DNA from: Limanda limanda
Lineage: Eukaryota > Chordata > Actinopteri > Pleuronectiformes > Pleuronectidae
DNA: 64,000 nt
Assembly (NCBI RefSeq): GCF_963576545.1
Contig: NC_083651.1
Coordinates: 7,981,886 to 8,045,885, forward strand
Direction of reading: 5' to 3'
How positions within the stretch are numbered: position 1 is the first letter of the stretch; the number at the start of each line of letters is the position of its first letter. Of the stretch, positions 21,070 through 33,600 are shown in pieces. The notes below the pieces were generated by a model. It was not told where the DNA came from and made no database searches. It worked only from the letters and a program-made list of their open reading frames with translations. The translations under genes and the position numbers were made by a program.

Positions 21070-21688
21070 TTTATTACATAAGTCTGGTGAATGTGTTGTG
21101 CTGATGGATTCTCCAGAAGGTTCCCAGGGTCACACATGGAAACATACAGCGCTGTCAGAAAAATATGTCAACTCTGTCATTGTTTGGCTCCAGCACTGGG
21201 TTTAAAAGGAGAGAGGTGACATGAGGATAAAGAAGCAACATTTCATCCTTATCGCTTTTTGGCAGAAGTTCAAATCCACGCTTAGTGAGCTGCGCAACAC
21301 ATTTACTCCTGGGCTGGAACAAGACGTCCAAGAATATCTCAACATAATTCATGTAAACAGGTTAAAATTTAAGTTAAGCGTCACTGTTGTTGCTAAATGT
21401 CACTTTCATTGTGCTGGAGGACAAAACAACAACAAAGCTGTGCAAAATACTGAGCAGCTTCCTGAAGAACATTTTGCAATCAGTCCATGTATAAAAGTCT
21501 ATATACATTATAAGTATAAGTATTCCTCTGCTAAATACACACGTATAAATATTTACCTTTTCCGAATGTGACAGAAGTGAAGACATCAGACTTCCGCACG
21601 GCTGAGTGTAAACATTAATTTGGACTCTAACCGTGAAAAGTTAAGTGTTTCCCATGTAAAAGTTGAAAATGTAAAATAGATTCTGCAG
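21070..21688 (-). other. IFT88: IFT88 3' UTR with candidate poly-A signal at 21070-21075
   Basis: The stretch after the IFT88 stop codon has no credible coding exon. The first AATAAA on the minus strand (TTTATT at 21070-21075) lies about 614 bp past the stop. The region 20765-21069 shows nothing I can name. Confidence 0.5.
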
Positions 21689-24600
21689 CTACTCGGGCAG
21701 CAGGTCGTCTCCCAGCTCTTCATCCGCAAAGTCGTCATCCTCCACTCGCTTCTTGGCCCCGGTCTTCGGCCTCTCCATCTGAGGCCCCAGGGGATCCACG
21801 TAGGACGCATCTACACACGACAGCAACAGAAGATTTACTCATTATGGCCCCATTTCCTGTTACCAGTCAATGCTAGTGTTTGTACTAACACTTCAGTTTC
21901 TACGTGTTTTCCCACATCATCCAGGAAGCCAAAGAACATAAATGCTCACGGATTTCAGAGGTGAAGACTTAAGAGAAAATATGTTTTCCTCACCCAGTTC
22001 TTTTGGGCTGTTGGCCTCGTAGGGCTCGTTGGAGGCAGGAAGTGACCTCATCCTGGCGCTCAGCCGCTCTCCCTTAGTGCTGTTGCTGCTGTGGCTGCTG
22101 TCTGCACAAAACACAAACACACACATACACCTGAATAATCTGATGAAGTTGGTCTGACACGGTTTTTCAACTTTTACTTCACTTTTTATAGCTCTTATCT
22201 TTTATATATTTGTATATAGATATGTTTATGTCTAAATAAATGCTACCTTGTATAAATATTAGAAAAGTGAGTAAAAAATAAGTAAATAGTGAGTAAATAT
22301 GTATTGTTTTTTATTATTACTATTGTTTTTCTTATGTGTGGTGTATTTATTGTGTTTTTATGTTTCTATGTTCATTGTATGCACCAATAACCAAAGCAAA
22401 TTCCAGGTAGGTGTAAACCTACTTGGCAATAAATACTTTCTGATTCTGATTCTGATTAAAGGTGTTTAAATATCCCCCAATCATAGACCACTTTATGTAG
22501 ATGTATTGTGTAGAAATGTGCTTTTGACCTTCTATACACTCAAATCTTAACAGCATTTTTAGACTTTTATCCTGAAAACTAAGTAATCAGGATTCATCCA
22601 GTAACAGATCCCAGTACGACCAATATGTGCTTTCAAACATTTCTATATTTTCAAAGGTTCTCTGACTGTGTTTATGTCTGTGTTTCAGATATTAAGAAAC
22701 GTCCATGACAACCTTAACAATCTCAAAACCTGCGGGGATGAAGTCAAACAGAGGTGAAACTGAAACTGAGACTTTCTGAAAAGTCAACATGAAGGAGATG
22801 TGAGAATTTCATTTCACACAGACTGTAAGTTATGAAGTGAGTGAGTGTGTGTTTGTGTGTGTGCTCACAAGTGTATTTGCTTCCTTGTCCTATAAGCTGA
22901 CTATTTTTTAACACCTTAAAATAAATAAAAGTTGACACGGGTTAAATGATTTTCCAAACACAAACTGTCTGAAATCTCTCCCTGTTTGCTGCATACAGTA
23001 GATTTAATGTCTGACATTTTATTTGAGTCTGACTCTTGAGTATGTATCCACTGTATTTGGAGGATGATGAGAAAGTGTCAAAATATCAATTTACTTCTCA
23101 TTTCTAAGTAAACGAGTGTCCATTACAGAGGAAGCAGTGAATGGGTGAAGGGGATTTGCTTATTGTAGGAGATGGATAATTTCTTATTGTCATACTTAAT
23201 ATTCTACCAATCAGTTTCACAAGAAACCTATCCATCCATCCATCCATCCCTCCCTCCCTCCCTCCCTCCCTCCCTCCCTCCCTCCCTCCCTCCCTCCCTC
23301 CATCCATCCATCCATCACTTATCCAAGGTCAGCTCGTGTTTGCAGCAGACTAAACAGAGTGTTCCAGACATCCCTCTCCCGAACTACGCTTCCCACCTTC
23401 TCCTGGGAGTTCCGAGGCGTTCCCAGACCAGATGGGATATTTATCCCACCAGTGAATTCTGGGTCTACCCCAGAATCTCCACCAGTTTGGTGTGGAAGGT
23501 GCCCAGGGTTCTTCCTGCAAACATGCCCCAACGACCTCAACTGGCCCCAATCGACACCAAAGGGCAGAGGCTCTTCTCTCATGGTTTATTTTATCGAAGT
23601 TTCCCATTATATAGCATTAATAAGCAATATGTAAGGACAATTGATAAATGTTATAAACTATAATGTAGAGGTAAGCAGACATTTTAAGTGCTAGTCAACA
23701 ATTATATCTTAACAAATTTATATTATATAACTGTTTTACTATAATATTCCTGATTTCCCTCAACTGATCGACAAAAACATTCATTCAATGTGTAGATAAC
23801 ACCACAATGCACCTGGTTCAATCCCTTTAGCAAGACGCTGAGTGCCAGCACCAGCTCGGGTCCAAATCCTCCCAGACACAGAGCTGGTACTCTTCAGGAG
23901 ATGTAATGAATGTGTTTATGTTCCTGGCTCGGATGACACACTGACAAAGTGCTGCAGTGATTCTGAAGGACAGACGTGATTACAGACAGCAGCAGCAGCC
24001 CACATCTGGCGGCCAGGTAGCCAAGGAGACAGACGGGTGCAATGGCAGAAAGCGGAAAAACAGGAAAGAGAAGGAGGCGGCCCGATGTTCCACCTTCGCA
24101 CACGTTCTTGAACATCTCACACGAGGCCTCGCAAAGTGCTGGCAAACTCAAACCTCTGCTGGAAAATGTTTTTTTCTTCTCCCCTGTACGGTCTCAGATG
24201 CATTTCTATTTTTTTATGATGCACAACCGAGAGACACGGAAAACAGGGATGACACGACAGGTTGAAAGCCAGAACTAAAGGGAATCTTGTGTAATAGTTT
24301 CCATGAATAAAGCTGAGATGAGTGTGTTTTTAATGCATCTACAGTGAGAATAACCAACATATTTCTGTGAGGCTTCGATAGGGGTGTTGATCAGTATCAC
24401 TGAGTCAACTTTCTGGCTTTTCAAACGCACTTTCCTGCCCAAAATTATACGGAAAAACCCTTGAAAGATTACGTGAGCTAAGAATGGGTCAAGCATAGTC
24501 TTCAAAAACCAAACATGGGTCCAACCCTAGAGTTAAGAAATGTATTTATTTGAACAGTGAGAATATGATCCCGAAAAATACAATAAAAGTGACACACCTT

Positions 24601-27600
24601 TCTCTTGCTCTGTGGCTTTTCCCAGATTCACATCTAGAAATGACGCAGGTTTGGATGTGTGAGAAAACCAGGATACACACACGCACACACACAAAACACA
24701 CACACACGCACACCAGACTTGACAGAAAATAGGGAAAACTCTCAGGTGCACTCAAGATTTTCTCAGAAATCTGAAAGAGGTTTGTGCGATCCCTCTCTCC
24801 CTCTCTCCCTCCTCCTCTGTGGGAGCATTTAGTGCAAACTCCGACCGCAGTCCGACATCACAGCTGCCTGTCAGAAGATTTCTGAACCCGCCTCTTGAGT
24901 TTTGACCATAACTCTATAGTCAGGTTTCTTATCTTGTGCGTTTACCTCCGGGAAACTGAAAGTGTCTGTTTGGAACTGAGATTGTTTTAAGCCGTAAACA
25001 GATGATGATTTCTTACCTGGTACCACTGTGCACATGCAGTTTATTTTTTTATTATATTACTGTTTTTTAGGTTTGTCCCTTAGTATAATTCTCTTTTTGA
25101 CTTGTGTAAACTGTAGGTATAGGAGGAGCAGTATTTTATTTTTGATTGTATTTTATTTTTGATGCATTAGATAAGGCAAATAAAGAAGTCTTGAAGTCTT
25201 AACATGTTATTCTATTGTAAGCTGGCACACCTTAAACACAGAAGCCACCGACTGTAGAATCCTGATGTGGTTTGAAAGCAGTTCAGCCCCATTTACTTTT
25301 ATTTTTTAAATGCATTACTTCTGCCAAGAAGGTTCTGTTTTTGTCTACGATCGTTAGTTAGCAGGATTACGAAAAAAATACTCAACCAAAGTTAGATTTG
25401 TTCTGCACAGCAGGGGAAAAGAGGTGAAGATCAATTTCTAACTAAATCAACTACAGGCTTCATGTTCAAAGACCCAGTCAAGATAGAATAATAATTCTCA
25501 GTATCTCTCTTGAGCAGTTTAGTAAGTTTAAGATTTATCTCAGATGTTTGAAAATCACTGGGATGAAATGACTGAGCTCTGCTGTCTTCATCTCTAGTGA
25601 ACAATTGGCTAGAGGAGCCTATTTATAATCCAGCAGGTTTCACTTTATCGTTTCTGAGTAATAATCTCACATACCTTTCCCTGAGTCCAACAGTGGACTG
25701 AGTTGTTTAGACTCAGCCTGGGCAACTGCGCAGCAAAGAGGAAGCACAGTGAGAATACAGATGGAGATCGGAAGAGCCAGAGAGAGAAACAAAAAGAAAG
25801 ATTAAAGAGATGGACTGAAAAAATGTAAACGGATAGAGAAAAGGAAATAAACAGCACAGAAAAAGGAAACAAGTATGACATGTGCAATGAGAGTTCAATT
25901 CATATCTCAACACGTTCCCCCTCTCACCTGCTTTGACGTCCTCTGATGTGCGTAAGAAGGTAAGAGAAGAGTTTGGGGTTTAGTTAAACAACTTTTGTTG
26001 TAACCAATTTTGAGATAATTAAACATATAAGGTTGTGTTGAAAAACCACCAGGAACAGTTCGTTGGAACAGTTCCAGTTACATCTCTGGCACTGCAGAAC
26101 TGTCAGGCATTAAAAACCCACGAGTTTGAGGTTTTCTAATCTAACTTAATTTATAACGACACTGGGGAATAATGGGAGTGTTGGCAGGATGGAGCGGCAT
26201 GAACATTAACAGGTGTCTGATTTATAGATATATGTTTCACCACATTACAGGACACTACAGACACGGAGCTGCACAGCAGAGCAAAGCTGGGCCTGGTTTT
26301 TGGCAGCCCTGTAGTTTGTCTGGATTTCATTAAAAAGTTGCAGAGGAGCCAGCGTTCCAGTGTCAGAGCCAATCCAGAGTGTGTGTCTGTGTTTGTTGTG
26401 GATCTGTAGTGAGGGAGTGAAAACTGTGTGTGAGTGTGTTAGACCTCTCAGGTGTCAGCTGTGACCTTTGTGTCGTCAGGACTCCTAAAACGTCTAAACT
26501 ATCACATCGCTGTCATCATTACGGATCTCAGACTGGATACAAAGATGGACGATATGAAAGCCTGCCGAAAGCGAAGCCAAGACATCTCTATCGCCCTCTA
26601 GTGGCTGCCTGCAGTGCAGGTCATAAAGCCCACCTTCTTCATGTTAGCAGATGGGACAAGAACACATCACACTGACGCATGTCTAAGTGTTCATTTTCCA
26701 GTAAGTTTGGTTTTAATTAGTTTTCTATTGCTGTAAAAATGGGCTGAGACATCATGATTGACAGCTGAGACCGACTCCAGATTGGTCAAACGAACGTATC
26801 TGCAGGATTTCAATACCATAGCCACACCCCCTGATTGTTACTGCGCAGACTCTGGCATCAAATGTGCAAAATGGCTGAATTCTTAGCTGGGATATTTTTG
26901 CCACATTTCTGGATAGTGGGAGAAGGCATGTAAATGTTTGAGCTATTTTAATTCTTAATTCTTCCTGTTTTATCGCTACTCTCTCAATGTGCAATACCCT
27001 TGTCACGCTGCTGTAAAAAGATAATTCCCCAATTTGGGATCAATAGAGTACATATCTATCTATCTATATATCTAAAACATAGGGGTCAGGGTGATGTACA
27101 GAGGTATACCCATAACTCTGGCCTTCTTAGGAGAGGTGAGGACAGATGTGGAGGGGCCTATTGATGAGCAGCATGTGTGAGCGACGTATGGAAGAGAGAC
27201 AGAAGCGTTGACGTATAAAATATATGTTCTTAAAAACACGGACAAGGCAGAGAAGCTCTAATTCAAATTAACATCACCCTAAATAAATAAAGAACCTTAA
27301 ACTTATTCCTTTTGACTGAAGCGTGTTTCAATACGATAGCTGATTTCATACCTACCCTCAGTACAGATGCCAAAACAATACGTTTTCAATACCTTACGTT
27401 GAGGACTTTTCTAGAATAAAAGAAAAGCCTAAATTTGGTTTAATTATAATTTAAATCAATACATTGTTTGTTTTTCCTCTATTTTAAAGTATTTACAATT
27501 TTTGTATTTATTGGTTATGTCTTTAATTGGATTTTAAACTGTTTTTGTATACATTTGTAAGATCGGTTTCAGAAGTAGCATCTCAAATTGCATGCTCGTG

Positions 27601-30600
27601 GTTTCTATAAGACAGTGACAATACAGACTTTCCAAATATATTTTATTGTATTTAAAACTGTAGTGCACTGAATACTGGCGTTCAGAACAGCGCTCTACCT
27701 ATACTATAAATATATACACTCATGGTTAAATGGTGAATGTTCAAGGTTACTACAGATGTCTGACTTCTCACATAGTTATCTCATGTATAGATGAGTACTG
27801 TCCCAGGTCTACAACCCATAAATAATGTGGAAACCAGTGATCAGAATATTGGAGGATATGTTTCTACCTGAAGCCACAGTATGAATCTTATAAATCTTAT
27901 GGTGACGGACTTACCTGCACTCCCACCGCTGCCCTCTCGTCCTTCTCTCCGACCTCGGGCGCTTCCCTCTCTGCCCGACTTCACTCTCTGCAGGAGGAGA
28001 GAAATAACAATGAGTCTTTGCTTTTATTAGTTTTTAAATCATGTGCACTTTTCTGATGTCACATTTTTACCCATTGCTCAGCCTATGTGGCTGTTTGCCC
28101 CTCTCTTTATTTGTCTCTACTTTTGTTTCTCATAGATTTAGTAATTTCTATTGGCATGAAAACTATTTATTTAAAACAAAAATTCTAAGTATAAACATTC
28201 ACATAAAAACATTATGGAAATTGACGACTAAGTATTAAGAGGTTAATATAAATGTCATATAATCAAGTCTTAAATTTCCAGTTTGTGCGGAATAACCTAG
28301 ATGGTGGAGTCGATCCACAGCAATGATTAGTTATAAGTAAAGTTGGAGACAAAACAAAATGTGACAGGAGGAATACCATGAAAAAAAGAACACACTTAGC
28401 ATGAGAACTGTGATTTAATATTCCTCATATCTTTCTTCAAATCATTCTCTCATTCATCATTTCATAAACTATGCAGTCCCATTAGCAGGATCGGTTGTTT
28501 TTTCGCTGTCACTCAGTTTGGAGATGTCTGGGAATATTGAGTCAGCCCTCTGGCTCCGTCTGTCTCTCGGCAGAAACGTTACTCGGATCCAGCAGCGTCT
28601 CGGGGCTGATTTAAGAGCAGCTGGTTTTGATTTGACAAAATCGTCCTTCTCATCTGTTCCTGGCCCTGATGAAAATCTCCACAGGACCACGGCACAAGGT
28701 TCTGTTATTCTGTCTTCTTCCAAACTCATCTGACCCCAGAGCTACTCCTGTTTTGTGGATCACAGCACTGTCATCTATTTTTGTTGTCGAGTTATAAATC
28801 TTACAGCCACCACAGATTTTAGTTAAACCTTCCTTCAAGATAAGGATGCAATGCTGAAATGATTGAAATTAGTTGAAATTTGGGGCTGTTTTGGGGGTGA
28901 GTTTTTGTATAGCTTTGAGCTGAATGGAGTGAAAATCCTAAATAATAATAACGTAGAACATCACAAACAACAGCAAGTAGCATCAGACCGTAAACATCTG
29001 ACAATAGTTTCCTCCACCCAGGATGTTATGTCTTCACCCCCGTCTGTTGCTTTGTTTGTTTTTGTCTTTCTTAGGGCAGATCCAGTAAAAAAAAAAACTC
29101 ACTAGACATTGTGAGGACATTTTCAAAGATTTTTACCAATTTCTCAGGGAATAATTTATTGATCTTAAATGAGACTGACATCTGTAATGTGTGCAATTTG
29201 GTGCAACTTGATGAATTAAGAGGGACTGTTGTGATTTCTCTATCACAACAGCTAATGACCCAGCGTTCGTGTCAGCCAGGTGTTAAACAGCTGTGAAGTG
29301 GCTGCCCTCCTCTCAACCCTGATTTGAGGAAAAATCAACAGGAGAAAAAAAAACTGCCTTTTGTGCATTTCTGAAGCTGTGGTAACTGCATGGCAAAAGG
29401 ACAAGTGTATGTCTTCAATCAGCGTGATCTTGTCCAGAAAAGGCGACAGGATGCCAAGACAAGAGGGAAAGACTAACACGTCTGTTGAACTGCAGAACAA
29501 GCTGGTCATTTATGAAGCTGCATTATGTTAAAATACAGATGTACAATGTAATTCAACGCACGGCTGATTATATAAGGTTAGTTTGAATGAGTAAATCTAA
29601 ATGACGTCAAGTTACCCATCTGATAATTCATGAGTTTTATATTTTGAGGTATCTGGACGCTTAAATTGTAATCAAGAATATTTTTAATCTCTTTTTCCGT
29701 TCATTAGGTTTCAATGTTGAGGTTTTTCTCAAAAGCAACAAATCTACTGTTGATTAAACACTATAGGGCTGTTCTCTGAATCTTTTGTGATAAAGTTTTG
29801 TCAGTGCATTTCTGCAGTTCTTTTCATCTCCACAGTGATGTCAGTTACAGAGGTTCCTTTTAACTTCTTCGGTTTAATTCAAATGTAAAATGCATAGCTT
29901 CCTTTGTGATATATTTTCCCAAGAAACACAACTGTACGAGTTTTTATAGACTATGGACAAGGTGAATATCTATTTAACAACCTCAGGTGGTGATAAAAAT
30001 GGGCAGAAAATTTGCTTCTTTGCAGGATAAGCCAGAAGAGATGTACCTGTTCTCTCATCTCCTTCATCTTCTCCACCTTCTTCAGCTTGGTGGCGTATTC
30101 TTGAACTTCATTCAGTCCCATGTCCGTGCACAGCCTCACCAGGAAACGCAGACCTGAACACAGACATACAGAAGAGGTTTATATTTTCTTCACGCTCTGA
30201 TCGGTGGATTATGTAATGTTTAGTTTTCCAGGGCTCAGACGAAAAGTGTGAAACAAATGAGATGAATTACATTCCACATTTTCTGGAAACTTGTGGTGGA
30301 TGTCTTTATATGTTTCCAGAGCTTTCTGGTAGTTTCCTGTAAAGGAAAAAAAGAAGAAGAGCTAAATTCATTGTAGTTCTCAGCTAGCACTCAGGGAGGA
30401 CAGGCTTATGATCAGGTTTTCGGTATAACTGGTAGAGAATATTCAGTTTCATAAAATATTATCCTTACCACTTCGTCTGTAGCAGCTTGCCACCATGAGC
30501 TGCCACTTCACCTGTGTTGGTCTGTGAAAACACAACAGAATTACACAATCCTGCACTGAAAAGGTTCTATTAAATAAAGGGGATTTTAAAAAGTCAATTC

Positions 30601-33600
30601 TGAATTCAGCTGGGAGGCAAATAGAATCAAATAATCTGTTCTTTTTGCTCAAATGAAAACAACTACTTCCAGATGAGAAGCTTTTGGGTTGATTTGAATT
30701 TAACAGAACAATTAAAACAAGGTTGACTTAGAGGGATTCCTGAGACTAATCAACAAAAAATACTCTCAAATGTTTGAATAATCACTTTTACAAAGAGCTA
30801 TTTGGTTTGTATTATCTTCTAAAGTAAAGTCACTTCTGTTACTTACTGAATGAGTGTGGCTCTTTCAAAGTACTGAATGGCTTTTTCACAAAACTGAGTC
30901 TCGATGTAATACGCCCCGAGCCACTCAATCACATCGATGTTGGAGGGGAAGTATCTGAAAGACTTGATAGCAACACAATCCAACAACATCAGAGCACTCA
31001 CATAAACGTGTGTTCATCAATAAGTCCAGAGAAACATTCAGTTATAATTCTCGTACCTCATAGTAGTACTGGAAGGCCTGGGACTTGTCCCCATCGCCAT
31101 CGTGCAGCTCCCCCAGCTTGGCCAGTGCCTGTGGGTCTGTGGGAGTTACACTGATGACCTGCATCAACCACTCGATGGCCTGTTGGGAATCCTCCAGAAG
31201 CTCATAGCTGAGACCCAGTGAGTCAAGGACCAAGAGATGCTGATATGGGGATTGAGTTGGAAAAAACTACCTCTGAGGTTCAACTGTCTGAAGCTGTTAC
31301 ACTTTATAACACAGAGACAAGCACATTCCCAATCTCTTGTTATCAGTAGGATACAGATGAGACAGCTGGTACATGACCTGGGCACTGTTCCTCAGAATGG
31401 CATGGAGCTTCAGGAAGCAGTCCAGAGCCTCCTCCAGTCGATTCAGTTTTTTATAGGATAGACCTGGTACAAGTGGAAGGGGACGAATACCATTAACTTT
31501 AAGTCTACGGTGACTATAGACAATTTAAAGCAGCTATAACTAATACTTTTATAATAAATGGATCTTAAAAAAAAGTTTGGAAATAACGTGTCGATGTGAA
31601 AGACGTCACTGTGATGCACTAACATAATTATCAGCTGAATATGCAGCTCTTTGTAGAAATGTTCAACTCATTCTTTAACCATGTGGGCAACAACTTCAAT
31701 GTTTTGGTTTACTCACAGATGTAATACTGAATTAGTGGAGACCAAAAATTAAGTTAAAATGAGCAAATATTAAGTCCGTCAGGTGGCCTACACAAATCCA
31801 AATGTGTTGCTCAGAGCTGCTGGATGTGTAAATAAACCTCTGTTTGCAAACAAGTACAAAACATCAACTTAAAGGCCGATGAAATGTCAGTATCATGTTC
31901 ACAATTTAGGTTTAACAACCCTTTATAAACGTCCTTCGACTTTCAAATGAATAGTCTTTGGTGTCCATGGTGGTCAAGAATGAATGAGCCCCTATGTGAT
32001 GAAAGCAGGTGTTACCCAGGTTGTAGAGGGCCTCGGTGCAGGAGGAGTCATTCCTCAGCGCTTCTTTGTAGAACTCTGCAGCCTTCTCATAGTCCTGTTT
32101 GACGAACAGGGTGTTGCCCTTGTTGATTAGTGCTGCTGGATTGTAGCGGTCGGCGTTCATGGCGAGGTCAGCGTAGCGCTCAGCCTGCTCATATTCCTTC
32201 TCCTGTTGGAGGTTAAAGGTCAGACGGAAGGATCAACTGGTAACAACTTGGGACTGAGAATAGAGGCTGCCACTCAACCATATTTACAGCTGGATGGTCC
32301 AGTTTAAAATTAAAAACATCGAAGAGTCTTACCAGGAAGTGCAGGAAAGAAAGGTTGGTGGCTGCAGCGCTCTTCACTCTGCTGTCCTTCTTCTCAAACG
32401 TTTTCAGGGTTTCAACTGCCTGATAAAATATTTAAAAAAGTAATTAATACACATTTGAAACTGGCCTTTCTCTAGTTTATCACTATAATACTGTACTACT
32501 CCCCAGTATGGAACACACATTCAAACTAATGTGGTTAACACTTTATTTAATAAAATGATAAATAAATGATATCTTCCCTGGAAAACTAGTTGAACATTGT
32601 ATGAATGATTTTTGGCAAAAGTCAATTCAAACAATATTACTTTAGGAATTCAATTTTGATATTAAATATATTTATTATATATTTATTATTATTTAAAAAA
32701 TACACCCACTGAAATTGTGCAGCGGATTTTGACATATGTAGCGATCATCATTTCTTCCATTCACATTTTAGTTGAGCCAATGTAAACTTACTAGGGAGAG
32801 AGTCCACCAGTATTAGAGTGTAAACAGAAGCTAAAGCTGCACTGATGCTGCAGCTTACAACACAACTACCACTACCACCATCGCTGTAGCTCGACAAGCC
32901 CAAAAGCACCACACACATGCAGAGGGTGTAAAGTCTGGGATACATGATAGTTGACTCTACTCTAGTTATAATACTGTGAGTGGAGATATTGGAGCTGCTC
33001 GGTGTCATCTCTTATATTAACAGCTTCAGAGGCACAGCTGCAGATACATGAGAGCTCACTGGTTTATTTTTGGTTAGAATTTCCTTTCGGACCCCATATT
33101 CTCTTCACTGATCTGTCGGGTTTTAAAGCAATGGCTGCTTCTTCAACGTCTCTTGGCAGTGCTGTTATTTCTAGAAGGCATGCTTTGGTAGTGGCATGTC
33201 AACAAAAAAAAAAAACACAATCAAACATGGAAACAGAAGGCACACATACCTCAACCTTAGGCATGCAGATGGGAAGGAAACAAGACAAAAGCAAGAGAGA
33301 ATGGAGGTAGTGAGCAGCGGGAATTTAGGGTCTGATGCTGCAGAAACAGCCTCAGCAGCAGAAAACTGTCATACACACAAACAGAGCTGACCAATAACTG
33401 CTCAGAACCACAATGTTGTAAAAAAATAAATAATAATAAGATGGAAAAAATTAAATTTACTGTGAAAGGACAACAAAGACCAGACAATCAACATGGCAAA
33501 TATGCTCACAGGGAAATACCACTCAATGAATGAATGTATAGATGTAACCGCTACTCTGAGAGAGACAGTAACTTTAAAAGTATCTCAGCAACAGTGAGAA

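Noticed and set aside
21155..21352. Minus-strand frame with a protein-like composition
   Set aside because: It lies in the IFT88 3' UTR, resembles no family I know and has no splice sites.
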